NCBI GenBank assembly: GCA_026692845.1 | Contig: JAPLNM010000098.1 | Span: forward strand, 1 to 64,000 | Direction: 5' to 3' | Source of the DNA: Planctomycetota bacterium | GTDB lineage: Bacteria > Planctomycetota > Planctomycetia > Pirellulales > Pirellulaceae | DNA: 64,000 nucleotides | Part shown: piece by piece, positions 56,843-64,000 of the stretch | Layout: each line of letters opens with the position of its first letter | Position numbering within the stretch: the stretch's first letter is position 1 | Program-made: the position numbers and the translations under genes | Notes under the pieces: generated by a model | Database searches by the model: none | What the model was told of the DNA's origin: nothing | What the model saw: only the letters and a program-made list of their open reading frames with translations

Positions 56843-57925
56843 TCAGGACGAAGACAATGGGGTTTCGGGGGATTCCTTGGCATTTGTCAAAATCGAAGGC
56901 TCCTTGGCAAGCTCAGGGGCTCCTGCTGGTTTGCCATGCGGTGCGGCTTTCGGTGCGTTCAACAGAACAGTCACAGCGCCGAGGATCCCCAGCAGTAGAG
57001 AACCTGCGAACATCGCATTGAGACTATCGAACTTTCCTTTTTCGACGATGCTCGCGATGGTGTTGATCACCGGAGCAAAACCGAAGACAAGCGGCATGAT
57101 GAAGATCGGCTTGCCGCCGTAGGTAAATGCCAGGATGATCCCAAGGGCGCCCATCGCACCGCAGGTTCCCGCTAAGATCGACCAGATCATCCCTGGCAAT
57201 TGGTAGGCGCTGGTTTGATGCATCGCCATCGATTCAAGCAGCACAACCGGGATGATCACGGCGATGAGGAAATAGGCGATGCCGACGCAGCAGAAGGGTC
57301 GGAGTCGCGAACCGCCCATCTTGGATTGTCCGATGTGCAAGAAAGGTCCGTAGGAGCCCCAGCACAGCACAGCCATGGCGATCGAGAGTCCGACTGCCAA
57401 CCAATTCAAAGCGACCTCACCATCAACGGCTTTCGGCTGCGGCTTGTTCAAAAACACTCCGATCATCCCCAAGGCGACCATGCCCATACCGACGAGAAAC
57501 ATCGGCTTGATCTGCTTGAAGGATTTGTTCAGGTACGATGTAAGCAGCGTGTTGACTACCGGAGCGCCACCAAAGACGATCGGCATGACAAAGATGGCTT
57601 GGGCTTTGAACGCCAGAGCCAGGGTCACTCCGAGGGCTCCTAAAGCTCCGACGGTCCCGGCAAACAACGCCATGATCGTCCCGCTGACGGACCAGAATCC
57701 GGTTTCGCGTTTGCGGTTCAGTAAGGCCACTGGGACCAGGACGGCGATAAGAAAATACGCCAGTCCGACACCGACAAACGCACGCAGGGAAACACCGATT
57801 TCACCTTGAAAGGTTTTCTCTTTGAGCTCCATCAAGGAAGTGCCTTTGTGGAGCACGATGCCGTAGATGCCCCAAAAGAAGGCGGTCATTGCGGTAAAGA
57901 GCAAGACGAAAGGGAGTTTGGACAT
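56843..57925 (-). CDS. multi-pass membrane protein, DMT/RhaT-like
   Basis: A 360-residue integral membrane protein with about ten hydrophobic segments and two homologous halves. FFWGIYGIVLHKGTS in the first matches LCWGSYGPFLHIGQS in the second; FVMPIVFGGAPVVNTLLTS matches FIMPLVFGFAPVINTIASI. This internal duplication is typical of drug/metabolite-transporter and RhaT-like sugar transporters. Transport of a sugar or metabolite is inferred; the substrate is unknown. The C-terminal tail is Ala/Pro/Ser-rich and cytoplasmic. It lies 104 bp downstream of nadA and 75 bp upstream of the oxidoreductase gene, on the same strand. Confidence 0.8.
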   Translation of the reverse strand: MSKLPFVLLFTAMTAFFWGIYGIVLHKGTSLMELKEKTFQGEIGVSLRAFVGVGLAYFLIAVLVPVALLNRKRETGFWSVSGTIMALFAGTVGALGALGVTLALAFKAQAIFVMPIVFGGAPVVNTLLTSYLNKSFKQIKPMFLVGMGMVALGMIGVFLNKPQPKAVDGEVALNWLAVGLSIAMAVLCWGSYGPFLHIGQSKMGGSRLRPFCCVGIAYFLIAVIIPVVLLESMAMHQTSAYQLPGMIWSILAGTCGAMGALGIILAFTYGGKPIFIMPLVFGFAPVINTIASIVEKGKFDSLNAMFAGSLLLGILGAVTVLLNAPKAAPHGKPAGAPELAKEPSILTNAKESPETPLSSS

Positions 57926-57986
57926 GGATGCTCTATCTAGTCTATCTAGGAAGTGGGATAGGAATATCAGGGGAATCGGTCAACTG

Positions 57987-58041
57987 TAATCTAGCGACGG
58001 TAATCTAGCGACGAATTTATTTCACGGCTTTATTTCACGGC
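57987..58041. repeat. two adjacent tandem duplications at the nadA 3' end
   Basis: A 14-bp unit (taatctagcgacgg) is doubled at 57987-58014 and a 13-bp unit (tttatttcacggc) is doubled at 58016-58041. The second copies the end of nadA including its stop codon. Confidence 0.9.
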
Positions 58042-59166
58042 GAGCATGCGTTCCAAGGCGATCAGCGACCAGCGAGCGACGTCCTCTTTGACGTGGATCT
58101 GGTTGACGACGGTTCCTTGAACGATGTTTTCGAGGCACCAGCAAAGGTGCGCAAGATCGATTCGATACATCGTCGCGCACATGCAAACCAGCGGAGACAG
58201 GAAGTGGATCTGTTGTTCGGGGTGTTGTTCTTTGAGGCGATTGACCAAGTGGAGTTCGGTACCGATGGCCCATTGGGTACCGGGTGGAGCCTTCTTGACT
58301 GTCTCGATGATTTTGCTCGTCGAGCCTGAGATATCGGCGATGTCGTTGACCTCTTGGGGGCATTCGGGGTGGACGAGGATCTGGATGCCGGGATACTTTT
58401 TACGAAATTCATGAACGTGGGACGCTTGGAACATTTGGTGGACCGAGCAGTGCCCCTTCCAGAGGATGACTTTCGAGTCCTCGATGGCTTGTCGGCTGTT
58501 TCCGCCGTGTTCTTCTTCGTGTGGATTCCAGATGGGCATTTGGGAATTGGGGATTCCCATCTTCAGGGCGGTGTTTCGACCGAGGTGTTGGTCGGGAAAA
58601 AAGAAGACCCGTTTGCGTTGTGCGAAGGACCATTCCAAGACGGCTTTGGCGTTGCTGCTGGTGCACACGATGCCGCCATGCTTTCCGCAGAAGGCTTTGA
58701 GGCTCGCGGCGCTGTTGATGTAGGTCACCGGGGTGAGGTCTTGGGTGTCGATGACTTCGGAGAGTTGACTCCAAGCCGACTCGACTTGACGGATCGCGGC
58801 CATATCGGCCATCGAGCATCCGGCGGCCATGTCGGGCAGGACGACGGCCACGCGTTGACCGCTGCGCTCTTGGAGCTTCTCGGGGCGATTGGCCAGGATG
58901 TCGGCCGTTTCGGCCATGAAGTGCACGCCGCAGAAAACGATGCTGCGGCAATCGGGGCTGTCGGCAGCGAGCTTGCTCAATTGATAGGAATCGCCTGTCA
59001 GGTCTGCATGCTTGATGACTTCATCTTGTTGGTAATGGTGGCCGAGGATGAGCAAGCTTTTACCGAGCGTTTTTTTCGCTTGTGCGATCCGCTCGCAAAG
59101 CTCCTCGTTACCCAGCTGGCGATAGGGTGCAAAGGGTTTGGAAGAGTCGAGGGTTGCGTTGATCAT
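58030..59166 (-). CDS. nadA: quinolinate synthase
   Basis: Condenses iminoaspartate with dihydroxyacetone phosphate to quinolinate in de novo NAD synthesis, using a 4Fe-4S cluster. From the ATG at 59166 it has 378 residues. Motifs are LGHHYQQDEVIKHADLTGDS near residue 42, FCGVHFMAETADIL, GCSMAD with one cluster cysteine, HPECPQEV and the C-terminal CMCATMYRIDLAH with others. A TTG 12 bases upstream is also in frame. nadB and nadC are not in the window. The gene follows accD by 50 bp, and the last 12 codons carry a tandem duplication at the DNA level. Confidence 0.96.
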   Translation of the reverse strand: MINATLDSSKPFAPYRQLGNEELCERIAQAKKTLGKSLLILGHHYQQDEVIKHADLTGDSYQLSKLAADSPDCRSIVFCGVHFMAETADILANRPEKLQERSGQRVAVVLPDMAAGCSMADMAAIRQVESAWSQLSEVIDTQDLTPVTYINSAASLKAFCGKHGGIVCTSSNAKAVLEWSFAQRKRVFFFPDQHLGRNTALKMGIPNSQMPIWNPHEEEHGGNSRQAIEDSKVILWKGHCSVHQMFQASHVHEFRKKYPGIQILVHPECPQEVNDIADISGSTSKIIETVKKAPPGTQWAIGTELHLVNRLKEQHPEQQIHFLSPLVCMCATMYRIDLAHLCWCLENIVQGTVVNQIHVKEDVARWSLIALERMLAVK

Positions 59167-59216
59167 GCTGATTCCCAAAGCGCAAGGCCGGTGGGTCGGC
59201 CGGGGGTGAGTTTGAG

Positions 59217-60074
59217 TTATTGTTTACCGCAGTAGTCGATAGCGGCTGCGATTTCGGTTTTGAGGCGGAAGCGTTCGACGATACGATCGATGTAGCCATG
59301 CTCGAGTAAAAATTCGCTTGTTTGGAAGCCTTCGGGAAGCTCGATTCGGATGGTGGCTTTGATGGTCCTTGGACCTGCAAACCCGATAAGGGCTTTGGGT
59401 TCGGCGAACACCAGATCCCCGAGGCTTGCGAAACTTGCGGCCACGCCTCCCATGGTGGGGTTGGTCAGGACGCTGATAAAGAAACCACCCGAGGCATCGT
59501 AGCGAGCCAAGGCCGCAGAGACCTTGGCCATCTGCATAAGCGATAAAATCCCTTCGTGCATCCGTGCTCCGCCCCCCGAACCGCTGACGATGATCAAGGG
59601 CAGATGATGCTCGGTGGCCCGTTCGATCAGTCGCGTGAGCCGTTCGCCGACAACCGAGCCCATGCTGCCCATGATGAAAGCCGAGTCGGTCACTGCGATC
59701 GCCACGCGCCGAGCGCGGATCATCCCCGTTCCACATAGAGCCGCGTCGGTCAGGCCCGTGCGCGACTGTTCGGCGGTGAGTCGATCGGCGTACGATTTTT
59801 TATCCGAGAATTTCAGCGGGTCGGAAGGCAAAACGTGTTCGTCATGGGCCTCAAACGTCCCATCGTCGAGCAATTGGGCGATTCGCTCCCAGGCCGATAC
59901 GTAGTTGTGATAGCGGCACTTGGGGCAGATGCTCAGGTTTTTCTCGAGTTCTTTGCGGTAGATCGACTCTCCGCATCCTGGGCATCGGACCCAGAGTCCC
60001 TCGGGAATTCCTCGTTTCATAGCGGGCGATGGCCCGGAAGTCGGTTCGGTATTGGACGGATCAGCGATGGCCAT
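59217..60074 (-). CDS. accD: acetyl-CoA carboxylase carboxyltransferase subunit beta
   Basis: Beta subunit of the carboxyltransferase making malonyl-CoA for fatty-acid synthesis. At 285 residues it has the normal length. The zinc ribbon is Cys31, Cys34, Cys50 and Cys53 (CPGC and CPKC). The crotonase-fold core reads [20 protein letters not shown] near residue 140 and [20 protein letters not shown] near 165, then [20 protein letters not shown] near 210. It pairs with AccA, which is not in the window. It is 50 bp upstream of nadA and 94 bp downstream of the histidine-phosphatase-like gene. Confidence 0.97.
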   Translation of the reverse strand: MAIADPSNTEPTSGPSPAMKRGIPEGLWVRCPGCGESIYRKELEKNLSICPKCRYHNYVSAWERIAQLLDDGTFEAHDEHVLPSDPLKFSDKKSYADRLTAEQSRTGLTDAALCGTGMIRARRVAIAVTDSAFIMGSMGSVVGERLTRLIERATEHHLPLIIVSGSGGGARMHEGILSLMQMAKVSAALARYDASGGFFISVLTNPTMGGVAASFASLGDLVFAEPKALIGFAGPRTIKATIRIELPEGFQTSEFLLEHGYIDRIVERFRLKTEIAAAIDYCGKQ

Positions 60075-60168
60075 GACTCGAGGGTTGCTAGGGGGATTTC
60101 ACCAAGGGCCCGTGGGTCCTAGTTTTAGCCTGAGTGTAGCGCTAGGGCAATTGATCCTCGTGGGCAAT

Positions 60169-60750
60169 CTAGGCCATGAGTTTCAAGGAGTCTTTGTCCG
60201 AGTCGATCAATTCCCAGGTTCCGTCGTCGCATTCGGACTTCCAAAAGTCATCGAACGGCGAGGATTTCAGTTGCGTCGCGACCATGGAAGCAAGCGGCTC
60301 GGGGATAACGACCGCAATGACCTCTTTGGCGTGCTTTCTCTGAAGTTTTTGGAGTTGTTTGGCGACCCGGCGCAGGGCTTCTGCCACCGTTTCTCCTTCG
60401 GGAGGGTGAAAAGAACTGGGGTCTTCCTGGACTTGGCGGTAGACTTTGGGCTGATGGCGCTTGATCTCCTCGATGCACTTGCCTTCCCAAAGCCCGTGGT
60501 CGAGGTTTCGGAGCCAATCGCAGATTTTCCACCTGCAGTTGGCTTTTTCCGCCAGCATCTTGGCCGTATCGCTGGCCGATTCGCAAGGACCGCAGTAGAT
60601 CATCGCGATGGGGTATTTAGAGATCTGATCGATCGCTAAGAGGACTTGCTGTTTCCCGACTTCGGATAAAGGAATATCTAAACTCCCTTTCATCCGTTCC
60701 TGCTCGTCCAAGGCCGTGGCACCGGGACGAACGACCAACACTTGACTCAT
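60169..60750 (-). CDS. histidine-phosphatase-fold protein lacking catalytic histidines
   Basis: A 193-residue protein with the phosphoglycerate-mutase-like fold. The start LVVRPGATALDEQERMKGSL corresponds to the usual LVRHGET..., but the nucleophilic His is Pro9. Near residue 45 IYCGPCESASDTAKMLAE aligns with the family's SxxxRAxQTA, with the Arg replaced. LRNLDHGLWEGKCIEEI matches LxExxxGxWEG. The second catalytic His (normally SHGG) is replaced in IAVVIPEPLASMVA. With both histidines gone it is unlikely to be a phosphatase and may bind a phosphorylated ligand or regulate a neighbour. It lies 21 bp after rpe and before accD. Confidence 0.82.
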   Translation of the reverse strand: MSQVLVVRPGATALDEQERMKGSLDIPLSEVGKQQVLLAIDQISKYPIAMIYCGPCESASDTAKMLAEKANCRWKICDWLRNLDHGLWEGKCIEEIKRHQPKVYRQVQEDPSSFHPPEGETVAEALRRVAKQLQKLQRKHAKEVIAVVIPEPLASMVATQLKSSPFDDFWKSECDDGTWELIDSDKDSLKLMA

Positions 60751-60771
60751 ATACCTAGAACTCCAAAAAGA

Positions 60772-61494
60772 CTACGCGTCGGACCCGGCCCCAAAGGCCT
60801 TGATTTGGCATCGCAATCGCGTCATCGCTTGGCAGTAATCTGCCTCGCGGAAAATAGCCGAACCTACGACAAGTAGGTCGGCACCATGGGATGTGACCGA
60901 CGCGATGGTCTGGCTATTGACCCCACCATCGACCTCCAACAGAAGGCTCGGTCCATAAGTTTCACGAAGATATTTCAAGCGTTCCAAGGCGATCGGATTG
61001 AAGGCTTGACCCCCAAATCCGGCTTGGACACTCATGACCAACACCAGATCGCATTCAGGGACAAATCGGAGCAATGCCTCCATCGGAGTCGATGGATTGA
61101 TGGCAAGTCCTGCAGCCACCCCCGCTCCGCGGAGCTGGGCAAGCAAGTCCGAGGGCTCAGGCTCAGCCTCGATGTGAAACGTGATGCAATCGGCCCCTGC
61201 ATCGACAAAGGCTTTGGCAAACCTCTGCGGCGAAGCGATCATCAAGTGCACGTCGATCTTGAGCGTCGTGACGCGACGCAACGACTCGACTATAGGCATG
61301 CCATACGTCAGGTTCGGTACGAATTGACCGTCCATGACATCCAGATGAAGCGCTTCGACACCCGCTTCTTCGAGCCGCTCGACTTCTTGCTGCAGATTGG
61401 CAAAATCGCAAAGAAGCAACGAGGGCAGAATCGCGGGGCGAATCCCCCGGAATAGTTTAAGAGTTTGCTCGACACGCGAACCGATTTGGCTCAT
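60772..61494 (-). CDS. rpe: ribulose-phosphate 3-epimerase
   Basis: Interconverts ribulose-5-phosphate and xylulose-5-phosphate in the pentose phosphate pathway. From the ATG at 61494 it has 240 residues, normal length; a longer frame to 61737 would overlap the divergent uvrC gene and is rejected. TIM-barrel motifs are ILPSLLLCDFANLQQEVERL near residue 22, LHLDVMDGQFVPNLTYG near 51, DVHLMIASPQ near 80, AGFGGQAFNP near 152 and LLEVDGGVNSQTI near 182. Divergent from uvrC with a 142-bp gap, and followed 21 bp later by the histidine-phosphatase-like gene. Confidence 0.96.
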   Translation of the reverse strand: MSQIGSRVEQTLKLFRGIRPAILPSLLLCDFANLQQEVERLEEAGVEALHLDVMDGQFVPNLTYGMPIVESLRRVTTLKIDVHLMIASPQRFAKAFVDAGADCITFHIEAEPEPSDLLAQLRGAGVAAGLAINPSTPMEALLRFVPECDLVLVMSVQAGFGGQAFNPIALERLKYLRETYGPSLLLEVDGGVNSQTIASVTSHGADLLVVGSAIFREADYCQAMTRLRCQIKAFGAGSDA

Positions 61495-61626
61495 AAAGGA
61501 TATGCATGCAAGGAATGGCAGGTTCGAATCGACCCGCTCGACACAAACCACCATAAAGCCCCACGGGGGCTTGTACAAGAGGCAAAATTTTGTGTAGCGG
61601 GAAAGCAACGCGAAAAACCACCCAAA

Positions 61627-61632
61627 AGGAGG
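61627..61632 (+). promoter_or_regulatory. Shine-Dalgarno sequence of uvrC
   Basis: AGGAGG lies 4 bases before a GTG codon at 61637. Strong Shine-Dalgarno sequences are rare in this window, so this one decides the GTG start of uvrC. Confidence 0.8.
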
Positions 61633-61636
61633 GGAC

Positions 61637-63157
61637 GTGTCGGAAGGAAAATCAAGCGATTCTGGGCCTTTAGAGCCAGAACAAGCCAACGAACCCCAGA
61701 TTCCAGAAACCGAGAAATCTTCGAGCCCATCCCCCATCGATCCGACCCCGTCCGATCCGCTATCCGGGAACCTCGGCTACCGAAGAGCCGCGCAAAAGGT
61801 TCGGGATTTCCCTCAGACTCCAGGCGTCTACCTGATGAAAGACGTATCGGGCGTGGTGATCTACATCGGCAAAGCCAAAAACCTAAGGTCGCGCGCCGGA
61901 AGTTATTTCCAATCGACCGCAGCGCAAGAAGCCCGAACCGCCGAATGGATCGCCGAGATCGCCGATATCGACTTCATGGAGTGCGACAGCGAAGTCGACG
62001 CGCTGCTGACGGAAAACCGACTCGTCAAAGACATCCAACCGCGCCACAACAAAGATCTCAAGGACGACAAGTCCTTCCCCTACCTGATGATCACCACCCA
62101 CGAAGACTTTCCAAGAGTCGAGGTGACCCGGTCCCCGAAGACCAAAGGGGCCAAGTTGTTTGGGCCGTTTACCAGCGCCGGACAATTGCGAGGGGCTTTG
62201 CAAGTCATGCAACGCGTCTTTCAATTCCGAACCTGCTCGCTAGATATCGAAGAAAATGACCCGCGATGGCAATGGTTCCGACCCTGCCTCTTGGCATCCA
62301 TCGAGCAATGCTCGGCTCCCTGCAACCTGAGAATCAGTAAAGAGGACTACAAGCGCGATATTCGACGCCTCCAGACGTTCCTCGAAGAAGGCGGCAAAAA
62401 ACTCCTCGGCCAGATGCGCCAGGAAATGCTCGATGCCTCCAAACAACTCGACTTCGAACGCGCCGCGAAACTCCGCGACGAAATCCAACTCTTGGAAAAT
62501 CTCAACCGACGCGGCCAGATCGATACCCATGCACAACCCGAAGTCTTCTACATCGACCCAAAACGCGGCATGCGCGGTCTGCGAAAAATCCTCGGTATGG
62601 ATCGAGACCCTCGCGTGATCGAAGGAATCGATATCGCCCACTTAGCCGGCCAAGACACCGTCGCCTCACTGGTCCAATTCCTCGACGGTCTACCCTTCAA
62701 GCCCGGATACCGCCGCTACAAAATCCAAGGCGTCGAAGGAATCGATGATTATCGATCGATCCACGAAGTCGTCGCACGACGCTTTCGTCGCATGGCCGAC
62801 CAAGAGGATACCTTCCCCGATCTACTCATGATCGATGGCGGAAAAGGCCAACTCAATGCCGCTCTGGCCGCCTTTCGCGACTGCGATCTGACCCCACCGG
62901 TCCTGGTCTCCCTTGCCAAACAAAACGAAGAGATCTTTCTGCCCGGCCAAAAAGAGCCCATCCGACTCGGACGCGACTCCTTCGCCCTGCGTTTGCTCCA
63001 GTACGTGCGCGACGAAGCCCACCGATTCGCCCAACATTATCACCACCTGCTCCGCCGCAAAAGCGCCTTTAGCAGCGCCAAGGATCCCAAAAAAGGGGAT
63101 TCGCCCAGCCCAAAACCTACCAAACGCGAAAAAGACCCCGACATCGAAAGCCCCTAA
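61637..63157 (+). CDS. uvrC: excinuclease ABC subunit C, short form
   Basis: Makes both incisions of nucleotide-excision repair. The 506-residue protein starts at a GTG preceded by AGGAGG. After a Ser/Pro-rich leader comes the GIY-YIG nuclease (PGVYLMKDVSGVVIYIGKAK, ~60-79), the UVR helical region (ASKQLDFERAAKLRDEIQLL, ~267-286) and the RNase H-like C-nuclease (IEGIDIAHLAGQD near 335, LLMIDGGKGQLNAA near 395, HRFAQHYHHLLRRK near 465). The tandem helix-hairpin-helix repeats that normally follow (proteins of ~600 residues) are absent; a Lys/Pro/Ser tail ends the protein. The incision domains look intact. Confidence 0.93.
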   Translation: MSEGKSSDSGPLEPEQANEPQIPETEKSSSPSPIDPTPSDPLSGNLGYRRAAQKVRDFPQTPGVYLMKDVSGVVIYIGKAKNLRSRAGSYFQSTAAQEARTAEWIAEIADIDFMECDSEVDALLTENRLVKDIQPRHNKDLKDDKSFPYLMITTHEDFPRVEVTRSPKTKGAKLFGPFTSAGQLRGALQVMQRVFQFRTCSLDIEENDPRWQWFRPCLLASIEQCSAPCNLRISKEDYKRDIRRLQTFLEEGGKKLLGQMRQEMLDASKQLDFERAAKLRDEIQLLENLNRRGQIDTHAQPEVFYIDPKRGMRGLRKILGMDRDPRVIEGIDIAHLAGQDTVASLVQFLDGLPFKPGYRRYKIQGVEGIDDYRSIHEVVARRFRRMADQEDTFPDLLMIDGGKGQLNAALAAFRDCDLTPPVLVSLAKQNEEIFLPGQKEPIRLGRDSFALRLLQYVRDEAHRFAQHYHHLLRRKSAFSSAKDPKKGDSPSPKPTKREKDPDIESP

Positions 63158-63242
63158 ATACCGGCCCTCCCGAACACTCCGCCAGCACCAAGCTTCCTGA
63201 GGCTCCAACCAACCGGCACAGCCCGCAGAAACCCAACCAGAT

Positions 63243-63276
63243 TTCCGAATTCTTTTCGGGCCTTTCGGAATATACT
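63243..63276 (+). promoter_or_regulatory. inverted repeat abutting a TATACT box
   Basis: TTCCGAA (63244-63250) and TTCGGAA (63264-63270) form a 7-bp inverted repeat separated by 13 bases. It ends immediately before TATACT (63271-63276), about 100 bases before the secreted-protein start. The arrangement suits an operator over a promoter, but no regulator is adjacent. Confidence 0.4.
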
Positions 63277-63373
63277 AAAGACCGCGTTGACCATCGGACC
63301 TAGCATGGAATCTGATACCCAAAGTCCCGGCAACGTCCCGTGACTTTTCGGACTCCCTATTCGGACTCCCTCC

Positions 63374-64000
63374 ATGAACTACCTTATCCACTCCGCCAGA
63401 CTCGCCCTCGGCTCGGCAATCGCCCTAGGCTCGAGCCCTTGGACCCTCTCGGAAAAAGCCCAAGCGCAATGCTGCTGGGGCTGCAAACCCCAAGCACCCT
63501 ACGCAGTCGGTAGCCCCTACCCAGTCGCCAATCCCGCCCAGCCCGGTAGCTATGCAGCCCAGCCCAACAGCTATGCTGCCCAGCCCAACAGCTATGCAGC
63601 CGGCCGACCCATGATCCCCGTGGTACCTATCACCCCATCCTACGGCTCAACCGCCAGCTACTACGGCAACTACGGCATGCTCCCGCCGTCGAGCGGGAAC
63701 GTCCTACCCAATGGCTTGCCCCAATCCGTCGCTTCTGCCCTGCCCACGGCCGCCTACGATACCCAATGGCAACGCACCCCTGTGACCTACTACAGGCCCG
63801 TTACCCAGTTCGATCCAAACTACGGTACAACCGTCACCTCGCTCCAACCTTGCACCTCGTATCAGTACCAAGCCCAACGCGTGCCGATGGTCGCTCCGAC
63901 GCCCATCGGTGGTGCTTATGCCCAAGCCTCCAATCAATGGCCTGCGATCAACCAACCCGGATACTACCCAACGGGGGCAGCCAACGCTTATGCCATGAGC
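63374..64000 (+). CDS. secreted Tyr/Pro-rich protein, C-terminus beyond right edge
   Basis: The frame is open from the ATG at 63374 to the edge (209 codons). The N-terminus is a signal peptide (ARLALGSAIALGSSPWTLSE, about residues 8-27) leading to EKAQAQCCWGC, with likely cleavage after AQA. The mature part is rich in Tyr, Pro, Ala, Asn and Gln, with a 21-bp tandem repeat giving AQPGSYA-AQPNSYA-AQPNSYA and later TPVTYYRPVTQFDPNYGTT. Such low-complexity Tyr/Pro proteins occur in planctomycetes and may be cell-surface components; no domain is recognised. It is preceded by a possible promoter at 63271. Confidence 0.8.
   Translation, partial: MNYLIHSARLALGSAIALGSSPWTLSEKAQAQCCWGCKPQAPYAVGSPYPVANPAQPGSYAAQPNSYAAQPNSYAAGRPMIPVVPITPSYGSTASYYGNYGMLPPSSGNVLPNGLPQSVASALPTAAYDTQWQRTPVTYYRPVTQFDPNYGTTVTSLQPCTSYQYQAQRVPMVAPTPIGGAYAQASNQWPAINQPGYYPTGAANAYAMS
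63539..63601. repeat. three-copy 21-bp repeat in the secreted Tyr/Pro-rich gene
   Basis: Three 21-bp units of the type cagcccaacagctatgcagcc, differing by a few bases, in frame, encode AQPGSYA, AQPNSYA and AQPNSYA. Confidence 0.93.

Noticed and set aside
61495-61737. N-terminal extension of rpe
   Set aside because: Extra residues are not epimerase-like and would overlap the uvrC start, which has its own strong Shine-Dalgarno sequence.

Overview
The window reads as chromosomal DNA of a planctomycete, most likely of the Pirellulaceae type. The evidence is the gene content: four loci built on planctomycete-type cytochrome c-like secreted proteins (DUF1549/DUF1553, DUF1587/1592/1588/1585) partnered with DUF1501 or DUF1552 proteins. 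There is also an ECF sigma factor overlapping a Ser/Thr kinase gene, an EF-hand secreted protein, PQQ and WD40 propellers, and few Shine-Dalgarno sequences. This assignment is inference from families; no marker gene was compared.

Layout. 1-2240 (minus): kinase cut by the left edge plus its ECF sigma factor. 2395-7317 (plus): EF-hand protein, then a DUF1549/DUF1553 and DUF1501 pair. 7318-11411: an accessory strip with arsD, an arsA lacking its 3' end, an RHS-repeat relic and an Rpn-family nuclease, ending against the 3' side of tRNA-Arg(CCT) (11412-11485, minus). 11607-17473 (minus): solute-binding lipoprotein, DUF1549/DUF1553, DUF1501 and WD40 genes in one tight operon. 17802-21312 (plus): tgt, an FAD amino-acid oxidase-like gene and a nucleotide-sugar epimerase. 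21400-24580: tandem glycine riboswitch and full-length gcvP. 24753-26943: an HTH protein convergent with an isolated fliF.

27149-32182: HemN-like radical SAM enzyme, DUF2752 membrane protein, SNF2 helicase with a small partner gene, and a coiled-coil protein. 32253-38971 (plus): RidA, rsmA, a DUF1549/DUF1553 gene, an exported isoaspartyl peptidase/asparaginase and an exported protein of unknown function. 38985-46407: SMP-30-like and PQQ propellers, an unusual signal peptidase I, an M48 protease and three tandem AIM24-like genes. 46621-52539 (plus): giant DUF1592-type protein with DUF1552. 52605-53465: endonuclease IV. 53481-61494 (minus): lipoprotein, APP1-like phosphatase, oxidoreductase, DMT-like transporter, nadA, accD, a histidine-phosphatase-fold protein without catalytic histidines, and rpe. 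61637-64000 (plus): uvrC without C-terminal HhH repeats and a Tyr/Pro-rich secreted protein cut by the right edge.

Most of the window is ordinary metabolism and repair (NAD, fatty acid, pentose phosphate, glycine cleavage, queuosine, rRNA methylation, excision and AP-site repair) set among secreted planctomycete-specific modules. No phage, CRISPR or secretion cluster was seen. The features most worth a second look are the broken ars strip beside tRNA-Arg, the catalytically empty histidine phosphatase between rpe and accD, the zinc-ribbon signal peptidase, the kinase/sigma overlap, and repeated 13-21 bp tandem micro-duplications in many unrelated genes.
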